A stretch of 64,000 nucleotides of DNA from Hymenobacter armeniacus (GTDB taxonomy: Bacteria; Bacteroidota; Bacteroidia; Cytophagales; Hymenobacteraceae), in contig NZ_JACXAC010000004.1 of assembly GCF_014699055.1 (NCBI RefSeq), forward strand, positions 310,001-374,000, written 5' to 3'. The translations under genes were made by a program, and so were the position numbers. Below are positions 40,851-48,897 of this stretch, one piece after another. Under the pieces are notes generated by a model. It searched no databases. It had not been told where the DNA came from and was given only the letters and a program-made list of their open reading frames with translations. The stretch's first letter is position 1. Each line of letters opens with the position of its first letter.

Positions 40851-42122
40851 TTAAACCGCAGCCGGTTGCTTTTCCAGGTCAAACAGCTCGCCCAGCAGCT
40901 CCACTAGCTGGCCGGCGTCGTCGCGCTTGCAGGCGGCTTTGAGCTGTAACACGTGCTGCTTGAGCACCTTTTGCATCAGCGAGCGGGTGGCTTCGTCGAG
41001 GAGCTTGCTTTCGGCGGGGGTGGCTTTTTTCTGGAAGCGGTCGAGCTCTTCCTGGCGCAGCTGCTCCAGGCTGGCTTTTACTTTTTGAATGATGGGCGAC
41101 ACCATCATTTCCTTGGCCCAGTCGCTGAGGCCGACAATGCTTTCGGCAATGATGGCGCGCACCTGGGGCACGGCGGCCAGGCGCATTTCCAGTGCGGCCG
41201 AGGCCTTGCTCTGGATGGCGTCGATGTTGTACACCAGCACGCCGGGCACCTGCTCCACGTCGGCGGCGATGCTGCGGGGCACGCTCAGGTCGACGAAGAA
41301 CTTGAAGCTCAGCACGTCGAGGTGCTGCACCAATTCTTTCGTGAAGAACGGCTCGGCGCGGTTGATGGAGGAGATGATGACGTCGGCTTCCCGCAGCGCG
41401 GGCACCAGGTTTTCAAAGTCTACGATGTTCATGCCGCACTCCTCGGCCAGCGACTCGGCCTTGCTGCGGGTGCGGTTGCAGAGGGTGATGGTGCCAAACG
41501 CCTTGCTGGCGGCCAGGTGGCGGCACACGTCGGCCCCGATTTCGCCCAGGCCCACCACCAGCACGTTGGGGTTGGCCACGTCGGCGGTCAGCTCTTCTAC
41601 CAGTTCTAGGGCGGCGTAGCTCACGGAGGCGGCGCCGTCGCGGAAGCTGGTTTCGGTTTGCACACGCTTGTTGGTGAAGAACACCGTGTGCAGCAGGCGG
41701 TGGAGGAAGGGGCCGGCGGCGTCGGCATCGGCGGCCCACTGGTAGGCCATTTTCACCTGGTTGCTGATTTGCAGGTCGCCCACCACCTGCGCGTCGAGGC
41801 CCATGGCCACTTCGAAGAGGTGCTGCACGGCCGCGTCGGCCTCGGTGAGCAGGTCGAAGTAGGGCAGAAACTGGCCGATGTCGGCGCGGTCCTTGAGGTG
41901 GCCCAGCGCGAGGATGATTTCGCGGCTGCGGTCGTCCTCCGCGGCGTAGTAGACTTCGGTGCGGTTGCAGGTGCTCAGCACAAGTAAGTCGGAGAGACCC
42001 AGCTCGTTGTGCAGCGTGTGTAAAAAGCGGCGACAAGCGGCCTCGTCTAAAGAAAGCAGCTCGCGGATGGCCAGCGGCGCTTTCTTGAAGGATAGGCTAA
42101 CGGCCTTGAACGGATGGGACAT
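40851..42122 (-). CDS. hemA: Glutamyl-tRNA reductase
   Basis: The 423-residue protein has catalytic Cys52 in VLSTCNRTEVYY, the NADPH motif VVGLGEIGADVCRHLAASKAF (GxGxxG), and the C-terminal dimerisation helices with KLLDEATRSLMQKVLKQHVL. It reduces glutamyl-tRNA to glutamate-1-semialdehyde, the first step of heme and B12 tetrapyrrole synthesis. The family B repeat follows the stop. A likely promoter (TAATTTTG on the minus strand at 42149-42156) lies 27 bp before the ATG. A palindrome of FNR type is further upstream, so oxygen-linked control is possible. Confidence 0.95.
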   Translation of the reverse strand: MSHPFKAVSLSFKKAPLAIRELLSLDEAACRRFLHTLHNELGLSDLLVLSTCNRTEVYYAAEDDRSREIILALGHLKDRADIGQFLPYFDLLTEADAAVQHLFEVAMGLDAQVVGDLQISNQVKMAYQWAADADAAGPFLHRLLHTVFFTNKRVQTETSFRDGAASVSYAALELVEELTADVANPNVLVVGLGEIGADVCRHLAASKAFGTITLCNRTRSKAESLAEECGMNIVDFENLVPALREADVIISSINRAEPFFTKELVQHLDVLSFKFFVDLSVPRSIAADVEQVPGVLVYNIDAIQSKASAALEMRLAAVPQVRAIIAESIVGLSDWAKEMMVSPIIQKVKASLEQLRQEELDRFQKKATPAESKLLDEATRSLMQKVLKQHVLQLKAACKRDDAGQLVELLGELFDLEKQPAAV

Positions 42123-42148
42123 AGAATAGACGACACGAAATCGGACTA

Positions 42149-42156
42149 CAAAATTA
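42149..42156 (-). promoter_or_regulatory. Candidate -7 element of hemA
   Basis: On the minus strand this reads TAATTTTG, matching TAnnTTTG, 27 bp before the hemA ATG. The sequence at -33 is not a clear TTTG. Confidence 0.45.
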
Positions 42157-42216
42157 CGGCAGGATTTCGGTTCCGAATACTAACAGCCAGTGCCCGTCCG
42201 GGGTTCGGCCCCAAAC

Positions 42217-42230
42217 CTGATGAATATCAG
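42217..42230. promoter_or_regulatory. FNR/CRP-type palindrome, copy 1
   Basis: CTGATGAATATCAG keeps the core TGAT-N4-ATCA of FNR-family sites (TTGAT-N4-ATCAA). It lies about 61 bp upstream of the hemA -7 element. Together with copy 2 it forms an inverted pair that also shares flanking CCGGC words. Confidence 0.4.
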
Positions 42231-42278
42231 CCGGCGGGCCCATCCCAAGCGTAGCACGGGCACCTGGCCGGCGGGCGG

Positions 42279-42292
42279 CTGATGAAAATCAG
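42279..42292. promoter_or_regulatory. FNR/CRP-type palindrome, copy 2
   Basis: CTGATGAAAATCAG has the same core as copy 1, 49 bp further on. It lies about 70 bp upstream of the -7 element of the EamA gene, so it could act on that promoter. Confidence 0.4.
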
Positions 42293-42360
42293 GTGCCCGG
42301 CGCTAGCCACCCAGCCTCAACACCGCAACTTTTCGGAAAAACCGCCGTGCGCAGGGCCCG

Positions 42361-42368
42361 TACCTTTG
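42361..42368 (+). promoter_or_regulatory. Candidate -7 element directly before the EamA start codon
   Basis: TACCTTTG ends four bases before the ATG at 42373. A start about 7 bases past it would make the transcript almost leaderless, unless the real start codon is later. Confidence 0.45.
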
Positions 42369-42372
42369 CTGC

Positions 42373-43425
42373 ATGTTAGTGAAAAACCCCTCTGCTGCTG
42401 ACTCTCCACTCGTGCCGCGCCCCGCCGGGGTTGCCTCGAGCGCAGGCCCGGCCGGCAGCGACCCCGGCGCCGTGGGCGCCGCCGACGAAACCGCGTCGCT
42501 GGAAGCGGCCGAAGCCATGGCCGTGCCCGCGCCGGCCGTCACCTCGCCCGTGGCGTGGGTGCTGCTGCTGGTGCTGGCCTCCATCTGGGGCACGTCGTTT
42601 ATTCTGATGAAGAAGGGGTTGGTGGTGTTTTCGGCCATGGAACTGGGCGCTACCCGCGTGGCGGTGGCCTCGTTGCTGCTGCTGCCGTTTGCCCTGCGCC
42701 ACGTGGGCAGTGTGGAGCGCAGCCGCTTCAAGTGGTTGGCCCTGAGCGGTATGGTAGGCACCTTTATCCCGGCTTTTCTCTTTGCTTATGCCGAAACCAA
42801 GCTGGCCTCGGGGCTAGCGGGCGTGCTCAATGCCCTCACGGTGGTGTTCACGCTGCTGGTGGGCGCCTTGCTGTTTGGGCAGCGGCTCACGGGCTTGCGG
42901 GTGCTGGGCATCACGCTGGGGCTGGTGGGCACGGTGGTGATGCTGCTGCTGGGCGGCAGCGGCGGGGCCGAAACGCCCACCGGCGAGGGCAACGCCTGGT
43001 ACGGCGTCTACATCCTCATTGCCACCATGGGCTATGGTCTGAGTGTCAATGTTATCAAGCACAAGCTGGGCGGGATGACGCCGGTGGCCGTCACGTCGGT
43101 GCTGTTGCTGCTTATTGGCGGGCCGGCGCTGGTGTATCTGCTGCTGGGCACGGCCTTTTTGCACAAGTTATCCACCGTGCCGGGCGCCTGGGCGGCCTTT
43201 GGCTACATTGCCCTGCTGGCTACCATGAGCACGGCCGTGGCCATGGTGCTGTTCAACAAGCTCATTCAGCAGTCCACGGCGCTGTTTGCCTCGTCCAGCA
43301 CCTACCTCATTCCCATCGTGGCCCTGGCGTGGGGCGCCCTCGACGGCGAAGCCTTCAACCTCTGGCATTTTGCCGGCATGGTGGTCATTCTGGCCGGCGT
43401 GCTCATTATCCACCGGGCCAGGTAA
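42373..43425 (+). CDS. EamA/DMT-family transporter
   Basis: The 350-residue protein has an Ala/Pro-rich, disordered N-terminal tail of about 55 residues and then ten spans in two EamA halves: SIWGTSFILMKKGLVVFSAMELGATRVAVASLLLLP and GLAGVLNALTVVFTLLVGALLFGQRLT in the first half, and LIQQSTALFASSSTYLIPIVALAWG in the second. DMT proteins export or import small metabolites; a substrate cannot be named. The start may lie further down, because the promoter-like TACCTTTG sits right before the first ATG. A later ATG is at about codon 48. It is divergent from hemA. Confidence 0.85.
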   Translation: MLVKNPSAADSPLVPRPAGVASSAGPAGSDPGAVGAADETASLEAAEAMAVPAPAVTSPVAWVLLLVLASIWGTSFILMKKGLVVFSAMELGATRVAVASLLLLPFALRHVGSVERSRFKWLALSGMVGTFIPAFLFAYAETKLASGLAGVLNALTVVFTLLVGALLFGQRLTGLRVLGITLGLVGTVVMLLLGGSGGAETPTGEGNAWYGVYILIATMGYGLSVNVIKHKLGGMTPVAVTSVLLLLIGGPALVYLLLGTAFLHKLSTVPGAWAAFGYIALLATMSTAVAMVLFNKLIQQSTALFASSSTYLIPIVALAWGALDGEAFNLWHFAGMVVILAGVLIIHRAR

Positions 43426-43429
43426 GAAT

Positions 43430-43474
43430 GGGTGAATGGGTGAAGTGAATACATTCCTTTCACTCATTCACATA
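43430..43474. repeat. Small inverted repeat at the 3' end of the HUH transposase
   Basis: GGTGAATGGGTGAAGTGAA on the left (about 43432-43450) faces TTCACTCATTCAC (about 43459-43471). The transposase reading frame ends inside it (GTGAATGAGTGA on the minus strand). Confidence 0.75.
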
Positions 43475-44005
43475 CGGCCATTCCTGGAACCGCGCGGGCA
43501 GGCCGGCGGCGCGGGCGTTGCCGCGCACGTAGGCCAGCAGGCGGGTGAGTTCGGCCTCGTCCTGCACTTCGTATTCTTGCCAGCCCACTTGCCAGAACTC
43601 GGCTTCGGGCGGAAGCTTGGGGCGCACCAGGCGGCGGCAGGCGGTGCCGGTGCGCAGGTGCAGCAGGTCGATGGCTTTGGCGAAGGATAAGTTGCTGGTT
43701 TCGGGCAGCAGCACCACCAAATGGACGTGGTTGGGCAGAATGGCGAAGCCCAGCACAGCGAAGCCGGTTTCTTCCAGCATCAGGATTTCGCCGGCCAGCG
43801 CTTCGGCCATTTTCTCGCTGTCGAAGTAGCGCGGGCCGATGGGGGCGCGGTCGAGCACGGCGTCGAATGCGGCGAAGAACTGCTTTTGGGCGCGGCGGTG
43901 CTCGGCGCCGGCTTCGTGAGCCCGGCGCCGTTCGGCTTGCAGCTCGCGGCCGGTGGCGGCCGGTATGGTGCCGTGCAGGCGAAAGGTGATGAGACTGATG
44001 GGCAT
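43460..44005 (-). CDS. REP-associated-type HUH transposase (Y1/IS200-like, RAYT)
   Basis: The 181-residue protein has the HUH motif PNHVHLVVLLP with His93 and His95, and a candidate nucleophile Tyr145 in WQEYEVQDEAELTRLLAYV. The ending (YVRGNARAAGLPARFQEWPY) is like the NP-x-RAGL...YPWSS end of RAYT proteins. Such enzymes move or copy REP palindromes and usually exist as one copy without insertion-sequence ends. Here the last codons and stop lie within a small inverted repeat (43430-43474). The start at 44005 is the first ATG. Whether it acts on the repeats of this window is not known. Confidence 0.82.
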   Translation of the reverse strand: MPISLITFRLHGTIPAATGRELQAERRRAHEAGAEHRRAQKQFFAAFDAVLDRAPIGPRYFDSEKMAEALAGEILMLEETGFAVLGFAILPNHVHLVVLLPETSNLSFAKAIDLLHLRTGTACRRLVRPKLPPEAEFWQVGWQEYEVQDEAELTRLLAYVRGNARAAGLPARFQEWPYVNE

Positions 44006-44408
44006 GGCCGGGCGCCGCAGGAGAAAATATTGGAAAAGAAAGCCGCCTCAAGAACGGCAGCAGCGAGAAATTAGCTGAAGCAGGAAGGCAATGGCTTTTT
44101 GGTACTCATAGGCTTACTCGCGGTGCCTATGGGGCGAGGCCGGCGGTAGGGTAGCGGGCGAAGTGGCGCGAGCGGTTGAAGGGGCGCCGGTGTCGGAGTT
44201 ATTGCGGTTCATGGGCCGTAACAAAGGGGCTTGGTTGAAATTACTGTAACGGCCCACTACACGAACCTTGTCCCGTCCAGGCGTGCTACAATGTCGGGCG
44301 CTGTTTACAAATACCCGCTTATTCTTCTTCGCACGCTAGGTGCAAACCGCTGCTGACACGGCAGTGCGTTTCACCGTTTTCTTCCCGGAGCCTAACCCTC
44401 CTTCCTGC
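44006..44408. other. Gap before the response regulator, no gene found
   Basis: These 403 bp separate the divergent transposase and response-regulator genes. I see no ORF of real-gene quality. There is a weak inverted pair, GGGCCGTAAC near 44214 and GTAACGGCCC near 44246. No RNA gene was recognised. Confidence 0.5.
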
Positions 44409-44807
44409 ATGCACACCCTCCTCATCGACGACGACCTCATCGGCGTCTTTCTTACCGAGCGCCTGCTTCGGCGCGAGGCATTTTCCGACGACATCGTCAC
44501 GCTGAGCACCGCCCACGAGGCCTTGACTTTTTTGCAGCAGGCCGCCCCCGACGAGCTGCCCCGCGTGGTGTTTCTGGACCTGAACATGCCCATGATGAAC
44601 GGTTGGGAACTGCTGGCGGCCCTGCAGCCCATCGCCGACCGCCTGCGCGGGCGCTGTCGGTTCTACATCCTCACGTCGTCGCTGGCCCAGGCCGATACGG
44701 CCCGCGTGGACGAGTTTGCGCTGGTGGCTGGCCTGCTGCGCAAACCCATCGACAGCGAGCAGATACGCCTGGTGCGCACGCAGCTGGAGCAGGCCGCAAC
44801 AGGCTAA
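44409..44807 (+). CDS. Single-domain response regulator
   Basis: From the ATG at 44409 this is a stand-alone receiver domain of 132 residues: LLIDDDLIG holds the acidic pocket, FLDLNMPMMNGWELL the phospho-Asp, LTSS the Thr/Ser, and LRKPID the Lys. There is no output domain, so it works by protein contact, like CheY-type or Rcp1 proteins. The gene ends in TAA at 44805-44807 and overlaps the 3' end of the kinase gene by 4 bp in opposite orientation. The two are probably partners, an inference from position. Confidence 0.92.
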   Translation: MHTLLIDDDLIGVFLTERLLRREAFSDDIVTLSTAHEALTFLQQAAPDELPRVVFLDLNMPMMNGWELLAALQPIADRLRGRCRFYILTSSLAQADTARVDEFALVAGLLRKPIDSEQIRLVRTQLEQAATG

Positions 44808-45901
44808 GCGCCGGGGGCGGTGGGGAGCTCGATGTAAAAGGTGGTGCCCTTGTGTTCTTGGCTGTCGAACCAGATGCGGCCGTTGTGCAGCTGCACTATC
44901 GTGTGAATGAGGTGCATGCCCAGGCCGGTGGTTTTTTCGCCGCGCAGGCCGGGCCGCCGGGCTTTGGTGAAGCGGTCGAACAGCACTGGGTGGAGCTGCT
45001 CGGGTATGCCGATGCCGTCGTCGGCCACGGCCACCAGCACGTGCTCGGCGCGCTGCTCCAGCGACACGGCAATGCGCCCGCCCTCGCCCGTGAACTTGAT
45101 GGCGTTGGACAGCAAGTTGTTGATGACCTGCAGGAACTTGTTGTGGTCGATTTCGACGTAAATCGAGGGGCGCGAGGTTTCGAACGAAAACCACTTGGCC
45201 ACCAGGTACTCGTTTTTTTGGTAGGTTTCCATCACCTGGCGCAGCTCGGCGGCCAGGTCCACGCGCGTGCGCTTCAACTCCACGCTGGCCGAGCCCATAA
45301 ACTCCCCGTCCACGAAATCGCGAATGAGGTTCACGCTGTCGCGGCAGGTGTCCTGCATCACGCGTATCATGTTCTGCACCTGCGGGTCGTTCAGGGCCTG
45401 GGTTTTCTCTTCGAGAAAGTCGGCCAGCTGGCGCAGCATGTTGAAGGGACCGGCCAGGTCGTGCGACAGGATTTCCAGCGTCGTGTTTTTCTTGGCCATG
45501 TACAGGTCGGCGTTGCGCAGGTATTCCTGCTCCACGGTCACGTCCTGCACCGAGCCCGTGAGCAGCTCCTGGCCGTCGGCGGCGGTGGCGCGGTGGGCCT
45601 GCATGGCCAGCCAGCGCAGGGGCCGGTCGGGGCCGGGCTGCAGGCGTAGCAGCAGGTCGTCGCGCAGCTCGCCCGAGGCCAGGTCGACAAAGCACTCGCG
45701 GGCGTAGGCCTGGTCGTCGACGGGCAGCCAGTGCAGCAGCTGCGGCAAGTCGGCGTCTACGTTTTCGCAGAGCAGGCCCGGAAACAGCTTCTCATAGGAG
45801 GGGCTCAGGTAGAGCACTTTGCCCGCGCTGATGCTGTAGATGAAGAAGGTTTGCCGGCTGCCTTCGAGCAAGTGCTGAAACAAATCCGGGGGAGTGAGCA
45901 T
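44804..45901 (-). CDS. PAS-domain sensor kinase
   Basis: From the ATG at 45901 the protein has 365 residues and no clear membrane span. Residues 8-125 are a PAS domain (SISAGKVLYLSPSYEKLF). His147 in ILSHDLAGPFNMLRQLA is the phospho site. ATPase motifs are NNLLSNAIKFTGEG, ADDGIGIPE and KTTGLGMHLI. The kinase is soluble and could respond to a small cytoplasmic ligand. It faces the single-domain regulator: the genes converge and share the bases CTAA for both stop codons. The upstream frame to 45997 is not used because it lacks a match. Confidence 0.92.
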   Translation of the reverse strand: MLTPPDLFQHLLEGSRQTFFIYSISAGKVLYLSPSYEKLFPGLLCENVDADLPQLLHWLPVDDQAYARECFVDLASGELRDDLLLRLQPGPDRPLRWLAMQAHRATAADGQELLTGSVQDVTVEQEYLRNADLYMAKKNTTLEILSHDLAGPFNMLRQLADFLEEKTQALNDPQVQNMIRVMQDTCRDSVNLIRDFVDGEFMGSASVELKRTRVDLAAELRQVMETYQKNEYLVAKWFSFETSRPSIYVEIDHNKFLQVINNLLSNAIKFTGEGGRIAVSLEQRAEHVLVAVADDGIGIPEQLHPVLFDRFTKARRPGLRGEKTTGLGMHLIHTIVQLHNGRIWFDSQEHKGTTFYIELPTAPGA

Positions 45902-46402
45902 GGGAAAGGGAAGCAGAAAAACGCGGCGTTGGGGGAGCGGCCCACCACTAAAAAAACGGGTTGGTACAGCCACACCTGCTGGCGGGCCGAAATGCAAGCA
46001 GGCCGAAATATACAGCGTTTCGCCCCAGCCGGATGCCCCCGGCAGGCGCTGGTGGCGGCGCCTGCAGCTGGGCAGCCACTGGCTGCAGCATGCAGCGCTT
46101 CAGCGGCTTCAGGCGGGCCTGGCACATTGGCAGCGCCTATGTCGCATTCGTGCAATACTTCGCCTGGCAAAATATATACATTTTACTATGTTTTTGTCGC
46201 TCCTTCTATGAGGGGACGCGCGGCCAGGGGTGAGACGGGCCACCCCCGGGAGCGCAGAGTGGCAACTACGGCAAGGCCTATGATGCGACCAACTACACGC
46301 TTTTTTTAGCTGACCCGGCCGTGCCGCCCCAGGAGTTGTGGCCTGGGGCGCGCCACACGCCAGCCCTTTTCTCTCCTTTTTTCTGTTTTAACGTTCTGAC
46401 TC
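45902..46402. other. Gap between kinase and exported protein
   Basis: These 501 bp hold no ORF that I trust. There is a GC hairpin GCCCCAGG / CCTGGGGC at 46329-46352, and an AT-rich patch near 46168-46200 that may carry a promoter. Nothing else was recognised. Confidence 0.5.
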
Positions 46403-46846
46403 ATGAAAAATCCGTTGTTGCCCGTCGCCACCCGTTTCGGCCGGACGTGCGTTGTTGCCCTCCTAGGGGCTGCGCTTAGTCTCCTTGTTGCCAGTTCCAG
46501 CCAGGCTCAGGCCCCCCAGCGGTGGGCCGGGGTCGTAAAAATGACCGATTTGAGCTACCGCGTGTGGGCCTGCAACCCAGCGGCCAAGCCGGGCTTCATC
46601 CAAATGGTGGACGACAAAGGCACCGTTTACTTCGAGCAGTACAGCTCAGCCACCAATTTCGGGCGCAAGCTCAATTTCAGCGAGTTGCCCAACGGCAAAT
46701 ACACCATTCTGGTGAAAATCGGCTACGACGAACACCGGTTCAGCGTGAACATGCAAAGCTCGTCGCGCCAATGGGCCGACGTCGAGCAGCAGGAACTCAG
46801 CCAGCGCCTCATCACGATGGAAACGGCACCCAAGCCCGTGAAATAG
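46403..46846 (+). CDS. Small exported protein, unknown
   Basis: The 147-residue protein has a signal peptide with hydrophobic core VVALLGAALSLLVASS and cleavage after SQAQA. The mature part of about 110 residues is mostly beta: VVKMTDLSYRVWACN, GFIQMVDDKGTVYFEQYS, LPNGKYTILVKIGYDEHRF. The Asn-Gly-Lys-Tyr pattern is like that of gliding- or secretion-linked C-terminal strands seen in Bacteroidota, but short. I do not recognise a family. A terminator follows at 46925. No operon partner on the same strand. Confidence 0.72.
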   Translation: MKNPLLPVATRFGRTCVVALLGAALSLLVASSSQAQAPQRWAGVVKMTDLSYRVWACNPAAKPGFIQMVDDKGTVYFEQYSSATNFGRKLNFSELPNGKYTILVKIGYDEHRFSVNMQSSSRQWADVEQQELSQRLITMETAPKPVK

Positions 46847-46924
46847 CCGCGTTTTTCTCCACGAGCCCGGCGTGTGCCACAACCGGCAGGCTCGTTCATC
46901 GGCAGCACGGCCGGCCTTATTCAT

Positions 46925-46963
46925 CAAAAAGGGCCCTGGCGAATGCTCGCCAGGGCCCTTTTT
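46925..46963. terminator. Bidirectional terminator
   Basis: AAAAAGGGCCCTGGCGA pairs with TCGCCAGGGCCCTTTTT around ATGC. It serves the exported-protein gene (plus) and the amino-acid permease (minus). Confidence 0.93.
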
Positions 46964-46995
46964 GGTGTGCGGCTTCTGTGCCGGCGCGCCGGGCG

Positions 46996-48780
46996 CTACG
47001 CCACGGCAACCTGGGCGCCGGGCTGCCCCAGCTTGGAGTTCTTGTAGCCGTAGGTGAAGTACACGGCCAGCCCAATCAGCAGCCACACGAAGAACAAGGT
47101 CCAGTTGCTGATGCCCAGTTCGGTCATCAAATACAGGTTGATGAGCAGGCCCAGGGTGGGCAGCAGCGACAGTTTTTTGCGGAAGGAGAGCACGCTCAGG
47201 GCCAGGCAGAACAGGAAGAACACCAGCGTGGGAATCTGGTGGGCAAAGCCGCCCGTCACCTTGCCGCTCACGGCGTCGTGCTGCAGCCAGCCGTGCTGGC
47301 CGGTGGCATCCAGCCAGAACTCGTGGTTGCTGGCCGCGTTGTAGCGGATGACCAAAAAGGCGCCCACGGCCAGAATGAGCGGCACCAGCCACTGCCCGTT
47401 GATGTAGGGCACCTTGAAGCGAGCCTCGGAACGGCCGTAGGGGTCGATGATGAGGATGCCGCCGCACACCAGCGCAAACGCGAACAGCGTGCCGATGCTG
47501 GTGAGGTCGACCACCAAATCCATGTTCAGAATAAGCGCCGGCACGGCCACGAAAAAGCCCGTGACGATGGTGGCAAACGAGGGCGTGTGAAACTTCGGGT
47601 GAATCTTGGAAAATACCTTCGGCAGCAGCCCGTCGCGGCTCATCGTGAGCCAGATGCGCGGCTGGCCCAGCTGAAACACCAGCAGCACTGAGGCCATGGC
47701 AAACACGGCGCTCACCGCCACCAGGCCCGAAAGGCGCGACAGGCCCACTTTGGCAAACACGAACGACAGCGGGTCGCCCACGCCCAACTCTTTGTACGAC
47801 ACCATGCCCGTGAGCACCAGCGTGATAACCACGTACAGCACCGTGCAGATGATGAGGGCATACATCATGGCCTTGGGCAGGTCGCGCTGCGGGTTCTTGC
47901 ATTCCTCGGCCGTGGTCGAAATAGCGTCGAAGCCGATGTAAGCGAAAAACACCGCCGACACGCCCTTGAGCACGCCGCCCACGCCGTTGGGGGCAAAGGG
48001 CGTCCAGTTCGAAGGCTGCACGTAGAACGCGCCCACTGCAATGACGATGAACACCACAATGAGCTTGAGCAGCACCAGCAGGTTCGAGGCGTTTTTGCTT
48101 TCCTTGATGCCCACGTACACCAGCGCCGTGATGAGCACCGTGATGACGAAGGCCGGCAAATCGACCACCAGGTGGAAGCCGTTGAAAAGCTCGGGCGCCG
48201 AAGTCCAGGCTTTGTAGCCTTCTAGCTGAGCCGGGGTGGCTTCGGCCAGCGGCCGGCCGGCCTGCATGATGCTCATCACGGCCTCGTAGCCGGCGTGGCC
48301 GGTCTGCGTGCCCATCGTGAGCCACAGCGGGAGGTGAATGCCAACGCCGTCGAGCAGCCCGGTGAAGTAGTCGGACCAGGAAATGGCCACCACGATGTTG
48401 CCCACCGCATATTCCATGATGAGCGCCCATCCGATAATCCAGGCCGCCAGCTCGCCAAACGAAGCGTAGGCGTAGGTGTAGGCCGAGCCGCTGACCGGAA
48501 TGGTGGCCGCAAACTGCGCATAGCACAGCGCCGAAAACGCGCAGGCCACCGCCGTGAACACAAACAGCAGCGACACCGCCGGGCCGCCGTCGAGGCTGGC
48601 CTTGCCGATGGTGCTGAAGATGCCGGCCCCGATGATGGCCGCAATGCCAAGGGCCGTGAGGTCGCGCACGGTGAGGTGGCGGGCCAGGCCGCCGGCGGAG
48701 GGCCCTTCGTGGTCGGCGGGTGGGTTTTGGAGGATGGCCGCAATGGTCTTGCGGCGGAAAAGGGACTTGTCGGAGCTCAT
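46996..48780 (-). CDS. APC-family amino-acid permease (cationic amino-acid type)
   Basis: From the ATG at 48780 the protein has 594 residues. About 12-13 spans of the APC fold are seen. Family motifs: LTALGIAAIIGAGIFSTIGK, SGSAYTYAYASFGE, GFDAISTTAEECKNPQRDLPKAM, and PRIWLTMSRDGLLPKVFSKIHP. These fit the CAT/YfnA-like group that carries amino acids. A hydrophilic stretch near residue 500 (NHEFWLDATGQHGWLQHDAV) is longer than in other phyla. Substrate is not decidable. The upstream frame to 49047 overlaps a gap and is rejected. Confidence 0.9.
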   Translation of the reverse strand: MSSDKSLFRRKTIAAILQNPPADHEGPSAGGLARHLTVRDLTALGIAAIIGAGIFSTIGKASLDGGPAVSLLFVFTAVACAFSALCYAQFAATIPVSGSAYTYAYASFGELAAWIIGWALIMEYAVGNIVVAISWSDYFTGLLDGVGIHLPLWLTMGTQTGHAGYEAVMSIMQAGRPLAEATPAQLEGYKAWTSAPELFNGFHLVVDLPAFVITVLITALVYVGIKESKNASNLLVLLKLIVVFIVIAVGAFYVQPSNWTPFAPNGVGGVLKGVSAVFFAYIGFDAISTTAEECKNPQRDLPKAMMYALIICTVLYVVITLVLTGMVSYKELGVGDPLSFVFAKVGLSRLSGLVAVSAVFAMASVLLVFQLGQPRIWLTMSRDGLLPKVFSKIHPKFHTPSFATIVTGFFVAVPALILNMDLVVDLTSIGTLFAFALVCGGILIIDPYGRSEARFKVPYINGQWLVPLILAVGAFLVIRYNAASNHEFWLDATGQHGWLQHDAVSGKVTGGFAHQIPTLVFFLFCLALSVLSFRKKLSLLPTLGLLINLYLMTELGISNWTLFFVWLLIGLAVYFTYGYKNSKLGQPGAQVAVA

Positions 48781-48897
48781 GAAAGGTGGGAGGAGCGGGT
48801 TTGAAGGGCAAAAGATAAAGCATAATGGCGGGGGCGTGTGCAATCGGGGCCGCGCGGGCATCAATCGGGCAAGCTCTTTCGCCTTCTTCCTCAGCTT

